64,000 nucleotides of DNA, taken from positions 682,001 through 746,000 of the forward strand of contig NZ_OU745373.1 of NCBI RefSeq assembly GCF_916618745.1, given 5' to 3'. The notes under the pieces were generated by a model. That model made no database searches and was not told the origin of the DNA. It worked only from the letters and a program-made list of their open reading frames with translations. Of the stretch, positions 50,869 to 60,096 are shown piece after piece. This DNA is from Cardiobacterium sp. Marseille-Q4385 (GTDB lineage Bacteria; Pseudomonadota; Gammaproteobacteria; Cardiobacteriales; Cardiobacteriaceae). The translations under genes were made by a program, and so were the position numbers. Position 1 is the first letter of the stretch. Each line of letters starts with the position of its first letter.

Positions 50869-52340
50869 GCGAAAACACCTACGCCGCACTCGACCTCGGC
50901 TCCAACAGCTTCCACCTCCTCATTGCCCGCGCCGACAGCGACGGCATCCGCGTTGTCGATAAAATCAAGCACATGGTGCGCCTCGGCGAAGGATTGGACG
51001 ACGACAACCGCATCGACGAAGCCGCCTGGGCGCGCGGCATCGCCGCATTAACCCAAATGGGGCAGCGCCTCGCCGAGATACCCGAAGACCACTGCCGCGC
51101 CGTCGGCACCAACACCCTGCGCGTTGCGGCAAACGGCGACGCCTTCCTTGCCGCCGGCGAAGCCGCGCTCGGCAAACCCATCGAAATCATCAGCGGCAGC
51201 GAAGAAGCGGCGCTCATCTACCTCGGCATCAGCGCCCACAACCACTTCACCGAACGCAGCCTCGTCATCGACATCGGCGGCGGCTCCACCGAAATCATCC
51301 TCGGCGAAGGCAATACCCCGCAAACCCTGCGCTCGCTCACCATTGGCTGCGCCAACATGGCCAAGCGCCACTTCCCCAAAGGCAAAATCACGAAAGCCGC
51401 CATCAAAAAAGCCTGCGACTACGCCGGTACCATCATCGAGCCACACATCCGCACCTATCTTGACGGCGAACCGTGGCAGCGCGTCGTCCTCAGCAGCGGC
51501 ACCGCCAAAGCCATCGCCCGCGTCCTCAAAAGCGACCTCATCAGCCGCGCCGACCTTGAAACCCTGCTCGACAAACTCGCCGACATCGGCAGCGCCGACA
51601 AACTGCCGAAAAAACTCGGCGTGGATGACGCGCGCGCCTTCGGCTTCACCGGCGGCGTCTGCATCCTCGCCGCCCTCTACCAGCACCTCTGCATCGCAGA
51701 CGCCATCGTCAGCCAGGAAGCCCTGCGCGAAGGCGTGCTGCTCGACCTCATGGGACGCGGCGACAGCAGCTACGACGAACGCGATGCCACCACCCGCGCC
51801 CTGCAACAACGCTTCGGCGTCGATACCGCACAAGCCGAACGCGTCGCCACCCTCGCCACCCACCTCAACCGCCAGCTGCCGGAAAAAACCCCGTCGCGCT
51901 TCGTCCCGCTCCTGCACTACGCCGCCGCCCTGCACGAAATCGGCTGGGCCATTGCCCGGCACGACCTCGACAAACACGGCGCCTACATCCTGAAAAACGC
52001 CGACATGCCGGGCTACTCGCGCCTGATGCAGGACATCACCGCCATCCTCGTCAAAGCACAGAAACGCAAAATCCCGGACAAAGACATCGCCGCGCTACCA
52101 GAAGCGCACCACGCCTGGGTATGGCAAAACACACTGGCACTGCGCCTCGCTGTGCTCATCCAGCGCAGCCGCAACCCGATCGCCGCCATCGACTACCCGG
52201 ACATCCGCCGCTTCGACGACACCTACCGCCTGCGTTTCCCGGACGGCTACCTCGCCGCCCACCCGCTGACCCGCGCCGACTTGCAGGAAGACCAAGCGCT
52301 GTGGCAGGCGGAAAGCCCCTACAAACTCGACTTCGAATAA
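50865..52340 (+). CDS. ppx: Ppx/GppA exopolyphosphatase
   Basis: 491 residues from the ATG at 50865. ASKHA-fold motifs: YAALDLGSNSFHLLIA (phosphate 1), VIDIGGGSTEIILG (phosphate 2), SGSEEAALIYLG. The C-terminal half has the HD-like region (LLHYAAALHEIGWAIA). It hydrolyses inorganic polyphosphate from the end, or pppGpp to ppGpp (GppA); length of about 490 residues fits either. Translation is coupled to the glycosidase gene. Confidence 0.92.
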   Translation: MSENTYAALDLGSNSFHLLIARADSDGIRVVDKIKHMVRLGEGLDDDNRIDEAAWARGIAALTQMGQRLAEIPEDHCRAVGTNTLRVAANGDAFLAAGEAALGKPIEIISGSEEAALIYLGISAHNHFTERSLVIDIGGGSTEIILGEGNTPQTLRSLTIGCANMAKRHFPKGKITKAAIKKACDYAGTIIEPHIRTYLDGEPWQRVVLSSGTAKAIARVLKSDLISRADLETLLDKLADIGSADKLPKKLGVDDARAFGFTGGVCILAALYQHLCIADAIVSQEALREGVLLDLMGRGDSSYDERDATTRALQQRFGVDTAQAERVATLATHLNRQLPEKTPSRFVPLLHYAAALHEIGWAIARHDLDKHGAYILKNADMPGYSRLMQDITAILVKAQKRKIPDKDIAALPEAHHAWVWQNTLALRLAVLIQRSRNPIAAIDYPDIRRFDDTYRLRFPDGYLAAHPLTRADLQEDQALWQAESPYKLDFE

Positions 52341-52360
52341 CCGCCAGCCCAGTATTGACG

Positions 52361-52489
52361 CCGCTTGGCGCGTGCCCAACTCAAATCTTGCACGAAAAAA
52401 AGCCCTTATCCCCGTGGGGGAAGGGTTGGGATGGGGGTTAGACAAATCCGCGAAGCGACAAAACCCAGCAACAACGCCGCTTGACGGGC
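52361..52489 (+). repeat. Direct repeat, copy 1 (about 130 bp)
   Basis: Starts GCCGCTTGGCGCGTGCC, includes CTTGCACGAAAAAAAGCCC and GGGTTAGACAAATCC, and ends near CCGCTTGACGGGC. Copy 2 is at 52501-52631. Confidence 0.85.
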
Positions 52490-52500
52490 TCAGCAATTAC

Positions 52501-52631
52501 ACCGCTTGGCGCGTGCCTAACTCAAAACTTGCACGAAAAAAGCCCTTCTCCCCGTGAGGGAAGGGTTGGGATGGGGGGTTAGACAAATCCACGAAGCGAC
52601 AGAACCTAGTAACGACGCTGCTTGGCGAGCC
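52501..52631 (+). repeat. Direct repeat, copy 2
   Basis: Same element as 52361 with scattered substitutions. Each copy carries an AAGCCCTTCTCCCC/GGGAAGGG hairpin that could end transcription after ppx. Confidence 0.85.
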
Positions 52632-52742
52632 CAGTATTTTCGCCGCTTGGCGCGCCCAGTATTGATGCCGCTTAGCGGGCCCAGCAATTACACCGCTCGG
52701 CGTCTCCAGATGTCGCCAAGCGGCGTTTCCCCGTTACGGCAC

Positions 52743-53024
52743 TCAGCGCGCGAAATCCTCCGGCAGCAGAATCTTGCCGCAGTCATCCGTCTCGCCCACG
52801 CGGATTTTGCGCAGATAGCAGGTGCGGATAGCTGCCGTCGCTTGCAGGGCAGCGAGATTTTCTTTGAGCTTGCGCGCGGCGTAATCGGGTTTGTAGGCAA
52901 CGGATAGCACCACGGTCTTGCCGTCACCCGTCTTTACCTGTCCGAGATAAATATATTGGCCGAGAACAAAATCGGCGGAAGCGACATAGGCCAGTTCATC
53001 ATCAAGATTCAAGATAGTGCTCAT
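52743..53024 (-). CDS. Small hypothetical protein
   Basis: 93 residues from the ATG at 53024 with GGAG 7 bases upstream. No signal peptide or membrane segment; predicted alpha/beta with LNLDDELAYVASADFVLGQY, IYLGQVKTGDGKTVVLSVAY, and a Cys pair (RTCYLRK, TDDCGK). Family not recognised. It is divergent from nspC, sharing an upstream region of about 140 bp. Confidence 0.65.
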   Translation of the reverse strand: MSTILNLDDELAYVASADFVLGQYIYLGQVKTGDGKTVVLSVAYKPDYAARKLKENLAALQATAAIRTCYLRKIRVGETDDCGKILLPEDFAR

Positions 53025-53165
53025 AAAAAAACTCCGGATACGAAAGGGAGCGCCATCATCCGCCTCCGCGCAGCCATCGTCCATGACCTGCGGCAAACCC
53101 CGCCGCCCGGCGGCAGACACCTTATAATGCGCGCCGTTACCACCCTACCCTTCAGGACTACTTTC

Positions 53166-54335
53166 ATGACCCTTTTGCACGACACGTTCCGCCATCTCGA
53201 TACCACCCGCCTGCCGACCCCCTGTTTCGTCGTCGATGCCGCCCTGCTCGAACGCAACCTGCAACTCCTGCACCACGTGCAACAGGAAAGCGGCGCAAAA
53301 GTCCTGCTGGCGCTGAAAGGCTTTGCCATGTACCACTACGCGCCGCTGATTGCCCGCTACCTGTCCGGCGTGTGCGCGAGCGGCCTGCACGAAGCGAAAC
53401 TTGGGCGCGACTATTTCGGCGGCAAAGTGCACACTTTCTCCGCCGCTTACCCGGCTGCGGATATGGCGGAAGTGCTGGCGCTCTCCGATCACGTCATCTT
53501 CAACTCGTTCAGCCAGTGGCAGCGCTACCGCGAGCAGGCGCTCGCTGCCGCCAAACATAAGCCGCTGCACTTCGGCCTGCGCATCAATCCGCAGCAATCG
53601 GAAGGCGCGGTGGAAATCTACGACCCCAGCGCCCCCGGCTCACGCCTCGGCATCGTGCGTGATGCCTTCCGTCCGGAGCTGCTTGACGGCATCAGCGGTC
53701 TGCATTTCCACAACCTCTGCGAGCAGGACGTGCCGCCGCTGCAACGCACCCTCGCCGCCGTTGAGCGGCAATTCGGCGAGTTCCTGCCGCAAATGCAGTG
53801 GGTTAACTTTGGCGGCGGGCACCACATCACCCGCGAAGACTATCAGGTGGACGAACTCATCACCCTCATCCGCGCCTTCCGCCAGCGCTGGGGGGTGGAG
53901 GTTATCCTGGAACCGGGTGAAGCAATCGCCATCAATACCGGCGTGTATGTCACCGAAGTGCTGGATGTGACCAAGAACGGTATCGACATCGCCATTATCG
54001 ACGGCTCATGCAGCGCGCACCTGCCGGACGTGCTGGAAATGCCCTACCGCCCGGACGTGCTCGGTGGTGCTGCGCCGCACGACAAGGCGCACACCTACCG
54101 CATCGGCGGCCTGACCTGCCTCGCCGGCGACGTCATCGGCGATTACAGCTTCGACCACCCGCTTACCGTTGGCGAACGTCTCATGTTCATGGACATGAGC
54201 CACTACACCATGGTCAAAACCAACACCTTCAACGGCGTCAAACTGCCCGCCATCGTCGCTTGGGACAGCCGTGACGACAGCCTGACCACCGTGCGCAGCT
54301 TCGGCTACGACGACTTCAAAACCCGCCTGTCCTGA
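53166..54335 (+). CDS. nspC: Carboxynorspermidine/carboxyspermidine decarboxylase
   Basis: 389 residues from the ATG at 53166, with AGGA upstream. Fold III PLP decarboxylase. PCFVVDAALLERNL begins the barrel and LLALKGFAMYHY holds the PLP lysine. Further motifs are LGLRINP-type (FGLRINPQQSEGA), NFGGGHHITRED for PLP phosphate, and GSCSAHLPDVLEMPYRP with the catalytic Cys. It makes norspermidine or spermidine from the carboxy form, a polyamine route tied to biofilm formation in Vibrio. Its usual partner, carboxynorspermidine dehydrogenase, is not in the window. Confidence 0.95.
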   Translation: MTLLHDTFRHLDTTRLPTPCFVVDAALLERNLQLLHHVQQESGAKVLLALKGFAMYHYAPLIARYLSGVCASGLHEAKLGRDYFGGKVHTFSAAYPAADMAEVLALSDHVIFNSFSQWQRYREQALAAAKHKPLHFGLRINPQQSEGAVEIYDPSAPGSRLGIVRDAFRPELLDGISGLHFHNLCEQDVPPLQRTLAAVERQFGEFLPQMQWVNFGGGHHITREDYQVDELITLIRAFRQRWGVEVILEPGEAIAINTGVYVTEVLDVTKNGIDIAIIDGSCSAHLPDVLEMPYRPDVLGGAAPHDKAHTYRIGGLTCLAGDVIGDYSFDHPLTVGERLMFMDMSHYTMVKTNTFNGVKLPAIVAWDSRDDSLTTVRSFGYDDFKTRLS

Positions 54336-54357
54336 CCCCCACCACCAGAGAGCACAC

Positions 54358-55128
54358 ATGAATATCGGCATCCACAGCGACCTGCACACCGAATGCAGCC
54401 TCTGCACCATCAGCAATCTTTCCGAACTCGACGTCCTCATCCTCGCCGGCGACATCGGCGATCCGGCCACCGTCCGCCTTTTCTTCGACTACCTGCGCCG
54501 CAAGACGACAAAACTGCCGGTGCTCTACGTCCTCGGCAACCACGAATACTACGGCTTTGCCATCAGCGAGGCGAAAGACATCTACCGCAGCATCAGCCAG
54601 GAATACGGCATCACCCTGCTCGATGACGAAAGCATCACCCTCAACGGCATCCAGTTCAGCGGCACAACCCTATGGAGCGACTTCACCCTGGCGGATAAAC
54701 CGGCAGACGCCATGCGCTGGGCAGACGAAGTCCTGCCGGATTTCCGCGAAATCTATGATGACAACGGCGAACCGCTAACCCCGCAAAAAATGGTCGCCCT
54801 GCACAAACAAAGCTGCGCCTTCCTCAAAGAAGCCCTGCAACAGCCAGCGGAAAAACACGTCGTCATCAGCCATTTCCTGCCGCGCAGTAACCTCATCGCC
54901 AAGCGGCACTATCACAAAAAAGAAGGACTAACCCGCTCGGCCTATTGGGCGAACGAACTGCCGGAATTGACTGCCCGCGCCGATCTCTGGGTTTACGGGC
55001 ACAGCCACGACAACATCAACACCTACATCGACGGCACCCGCTTCGCCAGCAACCAGCGCGGCTACAGCAAAGCCTACGACGGCAGCGAGCTGCGCGACTA
55101 CAACCGCGAATACTACATCCTCCTCTGA
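54358..55128 (+). CDS. Calcineurin-like metallophosphoesterase
   Basis: 256 residues. All metallophosphoesterase motifs are present: SDLHTE, LAGDIGD, GNHEYYG, VISHFLPRS and YGHSHDN, supplying the two-metal site. It lies 22 bp after nspC with GAGAG upstream, so probably co-transcribed. Cytoplasmic; substrate not evident. Confidence 0.9.
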   Translation: MNIGIHSDLHTECSLCTISNLSELDVLILAGDIGDPATVRLFFDYLRRKTTKLPVLYVLGNHEYYGFAISEAKDIYRSISQEYGITLLDDESITLNGIQFSGTTLWSDFTLADKPADAMRWADEVLPDFREIYDDNGEPLTPQKMVALHKQSCAFLKEALQQPAEKHVVISHFLPRSNLIAKRHYHKKEGLTRSAYWANELPELTARADLWVYGHSHDNINTYIDGTRFASNQRGYSKAYDGSELRDYNREYYILL

Positions 55129-55147
55129 CGCTGAAGCCGCTTCCCGC

Positions 55148-56083
55148 TCAGGCGCCGCCTGCCCAGAAATACTGCACGCAGTGGAAGAACACCGGAGCGG
55201 CGAAGCACAGCGAATCCATGCGATCGAGCATACCGCCGTGCCCTTCGATCAAATGCCCCCAGTCTTTCACGCCGCGATCGCGTTTGATGGCCGACATCAC
55301 CAGTCCGCCGAGGAAGCCCATCACGCAGGTCAAAAAGGCGATAGCGATGGCTTCCGCCGGGCGGAACGGCGTAATCGCATAAAGCGCGCCGCCGAGCAGC
55401 GCCGCGCTGCACACCCCGCCGACCGTGCCGATGACGGTTTTTGACGGCGACAACATCGGCAAAATCTTGCGTTTGCCAAACAGCTTGCCCCACACATATT
55501 GCAACACGTCGCTTGCTTGCACGACCGCTACCAAAAACAGCAGCAGCAGAATATTGTGCGAATAACCGGGGATGCGCAGATTCAGCAGCGCCGGAATGTG
55601 CGAGATGCAATACACCGCAATCATCACCGCCCACTGCGCCGTCGCCGCGCGGCTCAGGAAATAGCGACTGTCGCCGGACAACGATGCCGCAATCGGCATG
55701 AACAAAAACGCATAGACCGGAATAAAAGTGAGGAACAGGCTCAAACTGCCCCAGAACACCAGCAGGTATTGCAGCGGCAGCACGAAGTAATAACACAGCA
55801 CCAGCACGCGATAATCGCTGCGACGACTATACAACAGCGACAGAAACTCGCGCAACGCAAAAAACGACACCAGCCAGAACAACACAATCGTGCCACCACG
55901 CCCCAAGGCGAACGCCGCTGCCAGTACCGCCGACATCACCCACCACGCATGCACGCGTGAGCGCAGGTTGAGCAGGGTTGAGGTCGCCCCATAGCGGGCA
56001 AACAAAAGACGCGTCGTCACGCTCGCCGTACACAAAATCGCCAGCATCGTAACAAACAGCCACAGCACCGTATGCTCATTCAT
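55148..56083 (-). CDS. cdsA: Phosphatidate cytidylyltransferase family protein
   Basis: 311 residues, about eight membrane segments. The CdsA signature is complete: SPSKTVIG, then KRDRGVKDWGHLIEGHGGMLDRMDS (shortened here: DWGHLIEGHGGMLDRMDS). It makes CDP-diacylglycerol from phosphatidate and CTP at the inner membrane. Its start overlaps the acyltransferase stop (ATGA). It may be an accessory CdsA, like E. coli YnbB, rather than the main enzyme; a second copy elsewhere would decide. Confidence 0.88.
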   Translation of the reverse strand: MNEHTVLWLFVTMLAILCTASVTTRLLFARYGATSTLLNLRSRVHAWWVMSAVLAAAFALGRGGTIVLFWLVSFFALREFLSLLYSRRSDYRVLVLCYYFVLPLQYLLVFWGSLSLFLTFIPVYAFLFMPIAASLSGDSRYFLSRAATAQWAVMIAVYCISHIPALLNLRIPGYSHNILLLLFLVAVVQASDVLQYVWGKLFGKRKILPMLSPSKTVIGTVGGVCSAALLGGALYAITPFRPAEAIAIAFLTCVMGFLGGLVMSAIKRDRGVKDWGHLIEGHGGMLDRMDSLCFAAPVFFHCVQYFWAGGA

Positions 56084-56757
56084 AATCCACGCTCCTCTTG
56101 GCGCAGCACCGGCTGCAAGGCAAGTAACGACGCCTGCGCGAAGGCAAGAAAATCTTCCTTCTCCGGAAAATCACCGCCCCGGAAGGCCTGGCCGAAACGC
56201 ACACTGCACAACATCGGCACCGGCAGCAGCTTGCCCTTCGGCAGCACGCGCTGGATATTGTGAATCCACACCGGCACCAGCTGACAATCCGGCCGCGCTT
56301 CCGTCAAATGAAAAATCCCGCTTTTGAACGGCTGCAACAGCACATTGTCGTTACCGTTGCGCGTACCTTCGGGGAAAACCAGCAAATCCGCGCCGCTATC
56401 CAGTGCCGCCACCATCTGATTGACTGCTGCCTGCGGTTCGCCGCTCTTGCGCGTAATCAGCACCATGTTGAACACCTGATGGGCGATGAAACGGCGCAGC
56501 GGCGAGGACTGCCAATAATCGGCAGCGGCAACGGGGCGCACCTGCCGCCGCAGGATGAGCGGCAGCGATACCCAAATCAGCATGAAATCACCGTGGCTGT
56601 TGTGATTGGCGTAATACACCCGCCCGCCCGGTGAACGCTCGCGCAAATGCGGCAAAGGCTGTGAACGCGCCCCCGTCAATAAAATCACCAGCCAGGACAA
56701 TAATTTGTCCACCAACAGGGCGAGCCAGCCACCCTCACGACGCGATCGCAAACGCAT
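56080..56757 (-). CDS. PlsC-type lysophospholipid acyltransferase
   Basis: 225 residues; GGGGAAA precedes the ATG. It has one N-terminal membrane segment, the catalytic NHNSHGDF (HxxxxD class) motif and VFPEGTRNGND, both PlsC/1-acylglycerol-3-phosphate acyltransferase hallmarks. It supplies phosphatidate to the cytidylyltransferase encoded by the overlapping downstream gene, making a two-step lipid unit. Confidence 0.9.
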   Translation of the reverse strand: MRLRSRREGGWLALLVDKLLSWLVILLTGARSQPLPHLRERSPGGRVYYANHNSHGDFMLIWVSLPLILRRQVRPVAAADYWQSSPLRRFIAHQVFNMVLITRKSGEPQAAVNQMVAALDSGADLLVFPEGTRNGNDNVLLQPFKSGIFHLTEARPDCQLVPVWIHNIQRVLPKGKLLPVPMLCSVRFGQAFRGGDFPEKEDFLAFAQASLLALQPVLRQEERGL

Positions 56758-56886
56758 GGAATTTCCCCATGAAGAAACGGTAAAAATAGTAAAAACGGCG
56801 GAGATTATAGCGGCTTTGCCACATACTCATGGCACAAGGCATGCGGTGGCAGCCGCTGCTCTCTCTGGCGGCGGTTGCTAGCAATC

Positions 56887-57723
56887 TTACCGCTGCTCAG
56901 GTTCAAGCGCACGCTGCATCGCCACAAAATAGGCTTGCAGCGCTTCTTCACCAAAGCCCGCACCATAGGCGAGGAAAGGGGGATTGATGGTAGAACGGGC
57001 ACCATAACTGCCCGGAAGGTTACCGTAATAGCGCAGACCGCCGCCTGCTTCGCGCAGCAGGATGTCGCCTGCGGCGGTATCCCATTGACTGGTGGTGGGA
57101 GAAAGTTTGGGGTAGATGTCGGCATGACCTTCGGCGATGGCGCAGAACTTGAGGGCGCTGCCGCAACAGATGTGGTGATAATGACCAAAATTGGCGTCGA
57201 GATAGTCGCGCATGATGCGGCTGAGACGTGCGCGCGCGGTAATGATAGTCGGCAGCGACGGCGCATGACGGCAGTGCAGGCGGGCATGTTCCGTGCCATC
57301 GTACTTGTAGGCCCCTTTATCATGCAGGGCATACCAGTAAGCACCACCAATTGGCGCATAAATGAAACCAAGAGATGGTTTGCCGTGCTGTATCCGGGCA
57401 ATAGCAATGCAGAATTGGCCGCTGCGTTCAATGAATTCGCGCGTGCCATCAATGGGGTCTATCAACCAGTAATCGTCAGGCGGATGCTGATGCACACGGG
57501 CATCAGATTCTTCGCTAAGACAAGGCAGATCCATCAAGTGCGGCAATCCGCGCACGAGCATATCATGCGCAGCGAGATCCGCCTCGGTCAGCGGGGTATG
57601 ATTGTCCTTGACCCGGACATGGTAGCTATCCGGATGATCGTAATATGACAAAATCGCCGCCCCCGTCTGTGCGGCGAGGGCGGCGATTTCGGCAATGAGG
57701 CGCTGTTCGTCAGCGTTCAGCAT
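56887..57723 (-). CDS. cysQ: 3'(2'),5'-bisphosphate nucleotidase
   Basis: 278 residues. Inositol monophosphatase fold. LSEES, WLIDPIDGTREF and WDTAAGDILLREAGG supply the metal-binding acidic residues, and TEADLAAH completes the site. It degrades 3'-phosphoadenosine 5'-phosphate left from sulfate assimilation. It follows rplS by 13 bp on the minus strand and may be read from the rpsP operon. Confidence 0.93.
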   Translation of the reverse strand: MLNADEQRLIAEIAALAAQTGAAILSYYDHPDSYHVRVKDNHTPLTEADLAAHDMLVRGLPHLMDLPCLSEESDARVHQHPPDDYWLIDPIDGTREFIERSGQFCIAIARIQHGKPSLGFIYAPIGGAYWYALHDKGAYKYDGTEHARLHCRHAPSLPTIITARARLSRIMRDYLDANFGHYHHICCGSALKFCAIAEGHADIYPKLSPTTSQWDTAAGDILLREAGGGLRYYGNLPGSYGARSTINPPFLAYGAGFGEEALQAYFVAMQRALEPEQR

Positions 57724-57736
57724 GTGCCATCAAGCG

Positions 57737-58093
57737 TTATTTTTTGGTATCGAGTTTTTCAGCGATACGTGCAGCTTTACCTTCAAGACCACGCAGGTAG
57801 TAAAGTTTGGCGCGACGGACATCACCACGACGCTTGACGGTAATGGAAGCAACCAGCGGGCTGTGCGTTTGGAAAACGCGCTCTACGCCTTCACCGTGTG
57901 AGATTTTGCGTACCGTGAAGGATGAACCCAGACCACGATTACGTTTGGCGATGCAGACGCCTTCAAAGGCCTGCAGACGTTCGCGGTTGCCTTCGATAAC
58001 TTTAACTTGCACGACCAAAGTATCGCCCGGGTTGAATTGTGGCAGGTCCTGCTTGAATTGTGCTTGTTCCAAGATGTCAATGATGTTGCTCAT
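57737..58093 (-). CDS. rplS: 50S ribosomal protein L19
   Basis: 118 residues. [20 protein letters not shown] and [16 protein letters not shown] are L19 signatures. It lies at the 30S-50S interface. Last of the conserved order rpsP-rimM-trmD-rplS; its start overlaps the trmD stop by 4 bp (ATGA). Confidence 0.98.
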   Translation of the reverse strand: MSNIIDILEQAQFKQDLPQFNPGDTLVVQVKVIEGNRERLQAFEGVCIAKRNRGLGSSFTVRKISHGEGVERVFQTHSPLVASITVKRRGDVRRAKLYYLRGLEGKAARIAEKLDTKK

Positions 58094-58848
58094 GACGGCT
58101 CTCCAAATTGCTGTTCGGTTAAAAATTCGTTGAGTAATTTTTGCTGCGCGTCGCTGAGATCAAGTTGACAAAAGATGTCGGGACGGTGCAAAAAAGTTCT
58201 GCCCAACGCCTGTTTCAGGCGCCACCGTTCGATAAGCGCATGATTGCCGCTGAGCAGAATTTCAGGGGCGCGAATTGTAGCAGTATTTTCCGGGCGCGTA
58301 TAGTGCGGATGGTCAAGCAGTTTTTGCTGAAAAGAGTCTTCCAGCGCGGATTGTTCGTCGCCCAAAACACCGGGGACAAGACGCAGAACGGCATCAATGA
58401 CGATAGCGGCTGCAATTTCCCCGCCGGAGAGGACAAAGTCACCGATAGAGATCTCCGCATCTATGTATTCATCAATGAAGCGCTGATCAATGCCTTCGTA
58501 ACGTCCGCACCACAGGGCGAGGTGCGGCTTGCGCGCAAGTTCTGCGGCAAGCGTATGGTTGAAGGTGCTGCCCTGCGGGCTGAGATAGATATGCAGCGGT
58601 TTATCACCACCCGCATTGATAGCTTGAGCGATACGCGCCAGCGGTTCGTATTGCATGACCATGCCGGGACCACCACCGAAAGGACGGTCATCAACGCGCT
58701 GATGGCGATCATCACTGTATTCACGCGGGTTCCAGTAATGCAGGGTTGCCGGAGGATCCTCTTTTTTCTGCAAGGCACGACCGACAACACCTTGGTTGAA
58801 CCAGTGGCGAACAAGCTCAGGAAAGATACTGACGATATCAATATGCAC
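58090..58848 (-). CDS. trmD: tRNA (guanine-37-N1)-methyltransferase
   Basis: 252 residues, a SPOUT enzyme. [12 protein letters not shown] opens it; the trefoil-knot SAM site shows [21 protein letters not shown] and [13 protein letters not shown]. It methylates G37 next to the anticodon and so prevents +1 frameshifting. Four base pairs separate it from rimM. Confidence 0.97.
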   Translation of the reverse strand: MHIDIVSIFPELVRHWFNQGVVGRALQKKEDPPATLHYWNPREYSDDRHQRVDDRPFGGGPGMVMQYEPLARIAQAINAGGDKPLHIYLSPQGSTFNHTLAAELARKPHLALWCGRYEGIDQRFIDEYIDAEISIGDFVLSGGEIAAAIVIDAVLRLVPGVLGDEQSALEDSFQQKLLDHPHYTRPENTATIRAPEILLSGNHALIERWRLKQALGRTFLHRPDIFCQLDLSDAQQKLLNEFLTEQQFGEPS

Positions 58849-58852
58849 GGTT

Positions 58853-59398
58853 TTAACGGTCGTCTTCGGTCACTTGCGACCATTGTGGTTCCCAATCCAC
58901 TTGCATCACGCCGCTTGCCAGATCGATATTCTCGATATAGTGCGGACGGATGAAGGGAATCAGAATTTCCTCGTTTGTATCATCAGCACGAACAGCCACT
59001 ACGTCATTCGAGCCGGTTTCGAAGAGCTCAGCGACCCGACCAAGGGTGATACCCTGGCGGTTTTCCACCCGCAGTCCAATAAGGTCTGCCCAGTAGTATT
59101 CACCGTTACGTGTGGGCGGAAGTTGCTCGCGTCGGATGCTCAAGGTATAGCCGCTAAGTGTCATGGCCTGATCGCGGTCATTGATACCGTGGAAGGCAGC
59201 GATCAATCCTTTCCCTGTCGCCTGCCCGCGCAATAGTTGCAGTTGCAGTTCGGGTCGGCCTTCACTACGGGCAATGAATTGACAGTACTGAAAAAGCGAT
59301 TCGCGGGGGCGACAGTCCGAATAGACTTTCACCTGCCCGCGAATACCATGCACACCGACTATCCGCCCGACGATGATGTCTGCGGTGTCGTGCGACAC
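58853..59398 (-). CDS. rimM: 16S rRNA processing/maturation factor RimM
   Basis: 181 residues. GRIVGVHGIRGQVKVYS (N-terminal barrel) and YYWADLIGLRVENRQG then ILIPFIRPHYIENIDL (PRC barrel) are RimM hallmarks. It helps assemble the 30S head around S19. It is 3 bp from rpsP. Confidence 0.95.
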   Translation of the reverse strand: MSHDTADIIVGRIVGVHGIRGQVKVYSDCRPRESLFQYCQFIARSEGRPELQLQLLRGQATGKGLIAAFHGINDRDQAMTLSGYTLSIRREQLPPTRNGEYYWADLIGLRVENRQGITLGRVAELFETGSNDVVAVRADDTNEEILIPFIRPHYIENIDLASGVMQVDWEPQWSQVTEDDR

Positions 59399-59401
59399 AA
59401 A

Positions 59402-59650
59402 TCAGGCCTGTTGCTTGAATTGCTTGACCAAAGATTTCACCCGGTCGCTGGCTTGACCACCAACACCAACCCAGTGCTCGTAACGTTCCATATTGATATT
59501 GAGCGGCACTTCCTGACCTTTGGCGATCGGGTTGAAGAAACCGAGGCGTTCGATGAAGCGCCCGTCACGTGCGTTACGGCTGTTAGTGGCAACGATGTGA
59601 TAGAAGGGACGTTTTTTTGAACCGCCACGGGCGAGTCGAATTGCTAACAT
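59402..59650 (-). CDS. rpsP: 30S ribosomal protein S16
   Basis: 82 residues from the ATG at 59650, with AGAGG upstream. [20 protein letters not shown] is the standard S16 N-terminus. First gene of the operon; an AT-rich leader lies above it, though I see no confident promoter. Confidence 0.98.
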   Translation of the reverse strand: MLAIRLARGGSKKRPFYHIVATNSRNARDGRFIERLGFFNPIAKGQEVPLNINMERYEHWVGVGGQASDRVKSLVKQFKQQA

Positions 59651-59750
59651 GTTTTTCCTCTTGTTAAGGGGGTTATAAAAAGAGGGCATATTTTACGGAT
59701 TTACCTGCAAAAAGGAAGTGAAAAAACCCCGCTGAGAAAGTCACAGGCAA

Positions 59751-59778
59751 GAAAAAGGCACCTTACGGTGCCTTTTTC
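59751..59778 (-). terminator. Terminator after the Lpp-like gene
   Basis: GAAAAAGGCACC pairs with GGTGCCTTTTTC around TTAC; the minus strand continues with T residues. It separates the lipoprotein gene from the rpsP operon. Confidence 0.88.
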
Positions 59779-59805
59779 TATAAGAACTATACGTTCAGCA
59801 GCTGC

Positions 59806-60039
59806 TTACTTGTATTGTTTGCCACGGAAAGTGCGGTTGATTTTTTCGCTGTTTTCTTGGGCTTGTTGACGTGCAATCATCGCATTTTCGTTAGCTTGCA
59901 TAGCGATAGATTTAACTTCGGCGATATCGGCACGCAGAGCAGCGATTTCAGATGCATGAGCATCTTCTTTCGGTTGGCTGGCGCAACCAGCAGCGATCAT
60001 GACAATGGCGGCCATAGAAGCGATTTTCAAAGATTTCAT
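59806..60039 (-). CDS. lpp: Lpp-like small outer membrane lipoprotein
   Basis: 77 residues from the ATG at 60039, with AGGAG upstream. Signal peptide with lipobox IAAGC (Cys about 19). The mature part is a short Ala-rich coiled coil (EIAALRADIAEVKSIAMQ, ENAMIARQQAQENSEKI) ending RGKQYK with C-terminal Lys, as in Braun's lipoprotein (78 residues in E. coli). That Lys could be linked to peptidoglycan. Tethering of outer membrane to the wall is the inferred role. Confidence 0.88.
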   Translation of the reverse strand: MKSLKIASMAAIVMIAAGCASQPKEDAHASEIAALRADIAEVKSIAMQANENAMIARQQAQENSEKINRTFRGKQYK

Positions 60040-60096
60040 ATATGAACTCCTAAAAGTTGTTAACGTCAAAAATGACGGCGTTAATATACACAATCT

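Larger units (their letters stand above)
52341..52742. other. 402-bp intergenic region of repeats and terminator-like hairpins
   Basis: No gene is supported. It holds a duplicated sequence of about 130 bp, two hairpins made from AAGCCCTT...GGGAAGGG, and several CCGCTTGGCG motifs. Confidence 0.7.
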
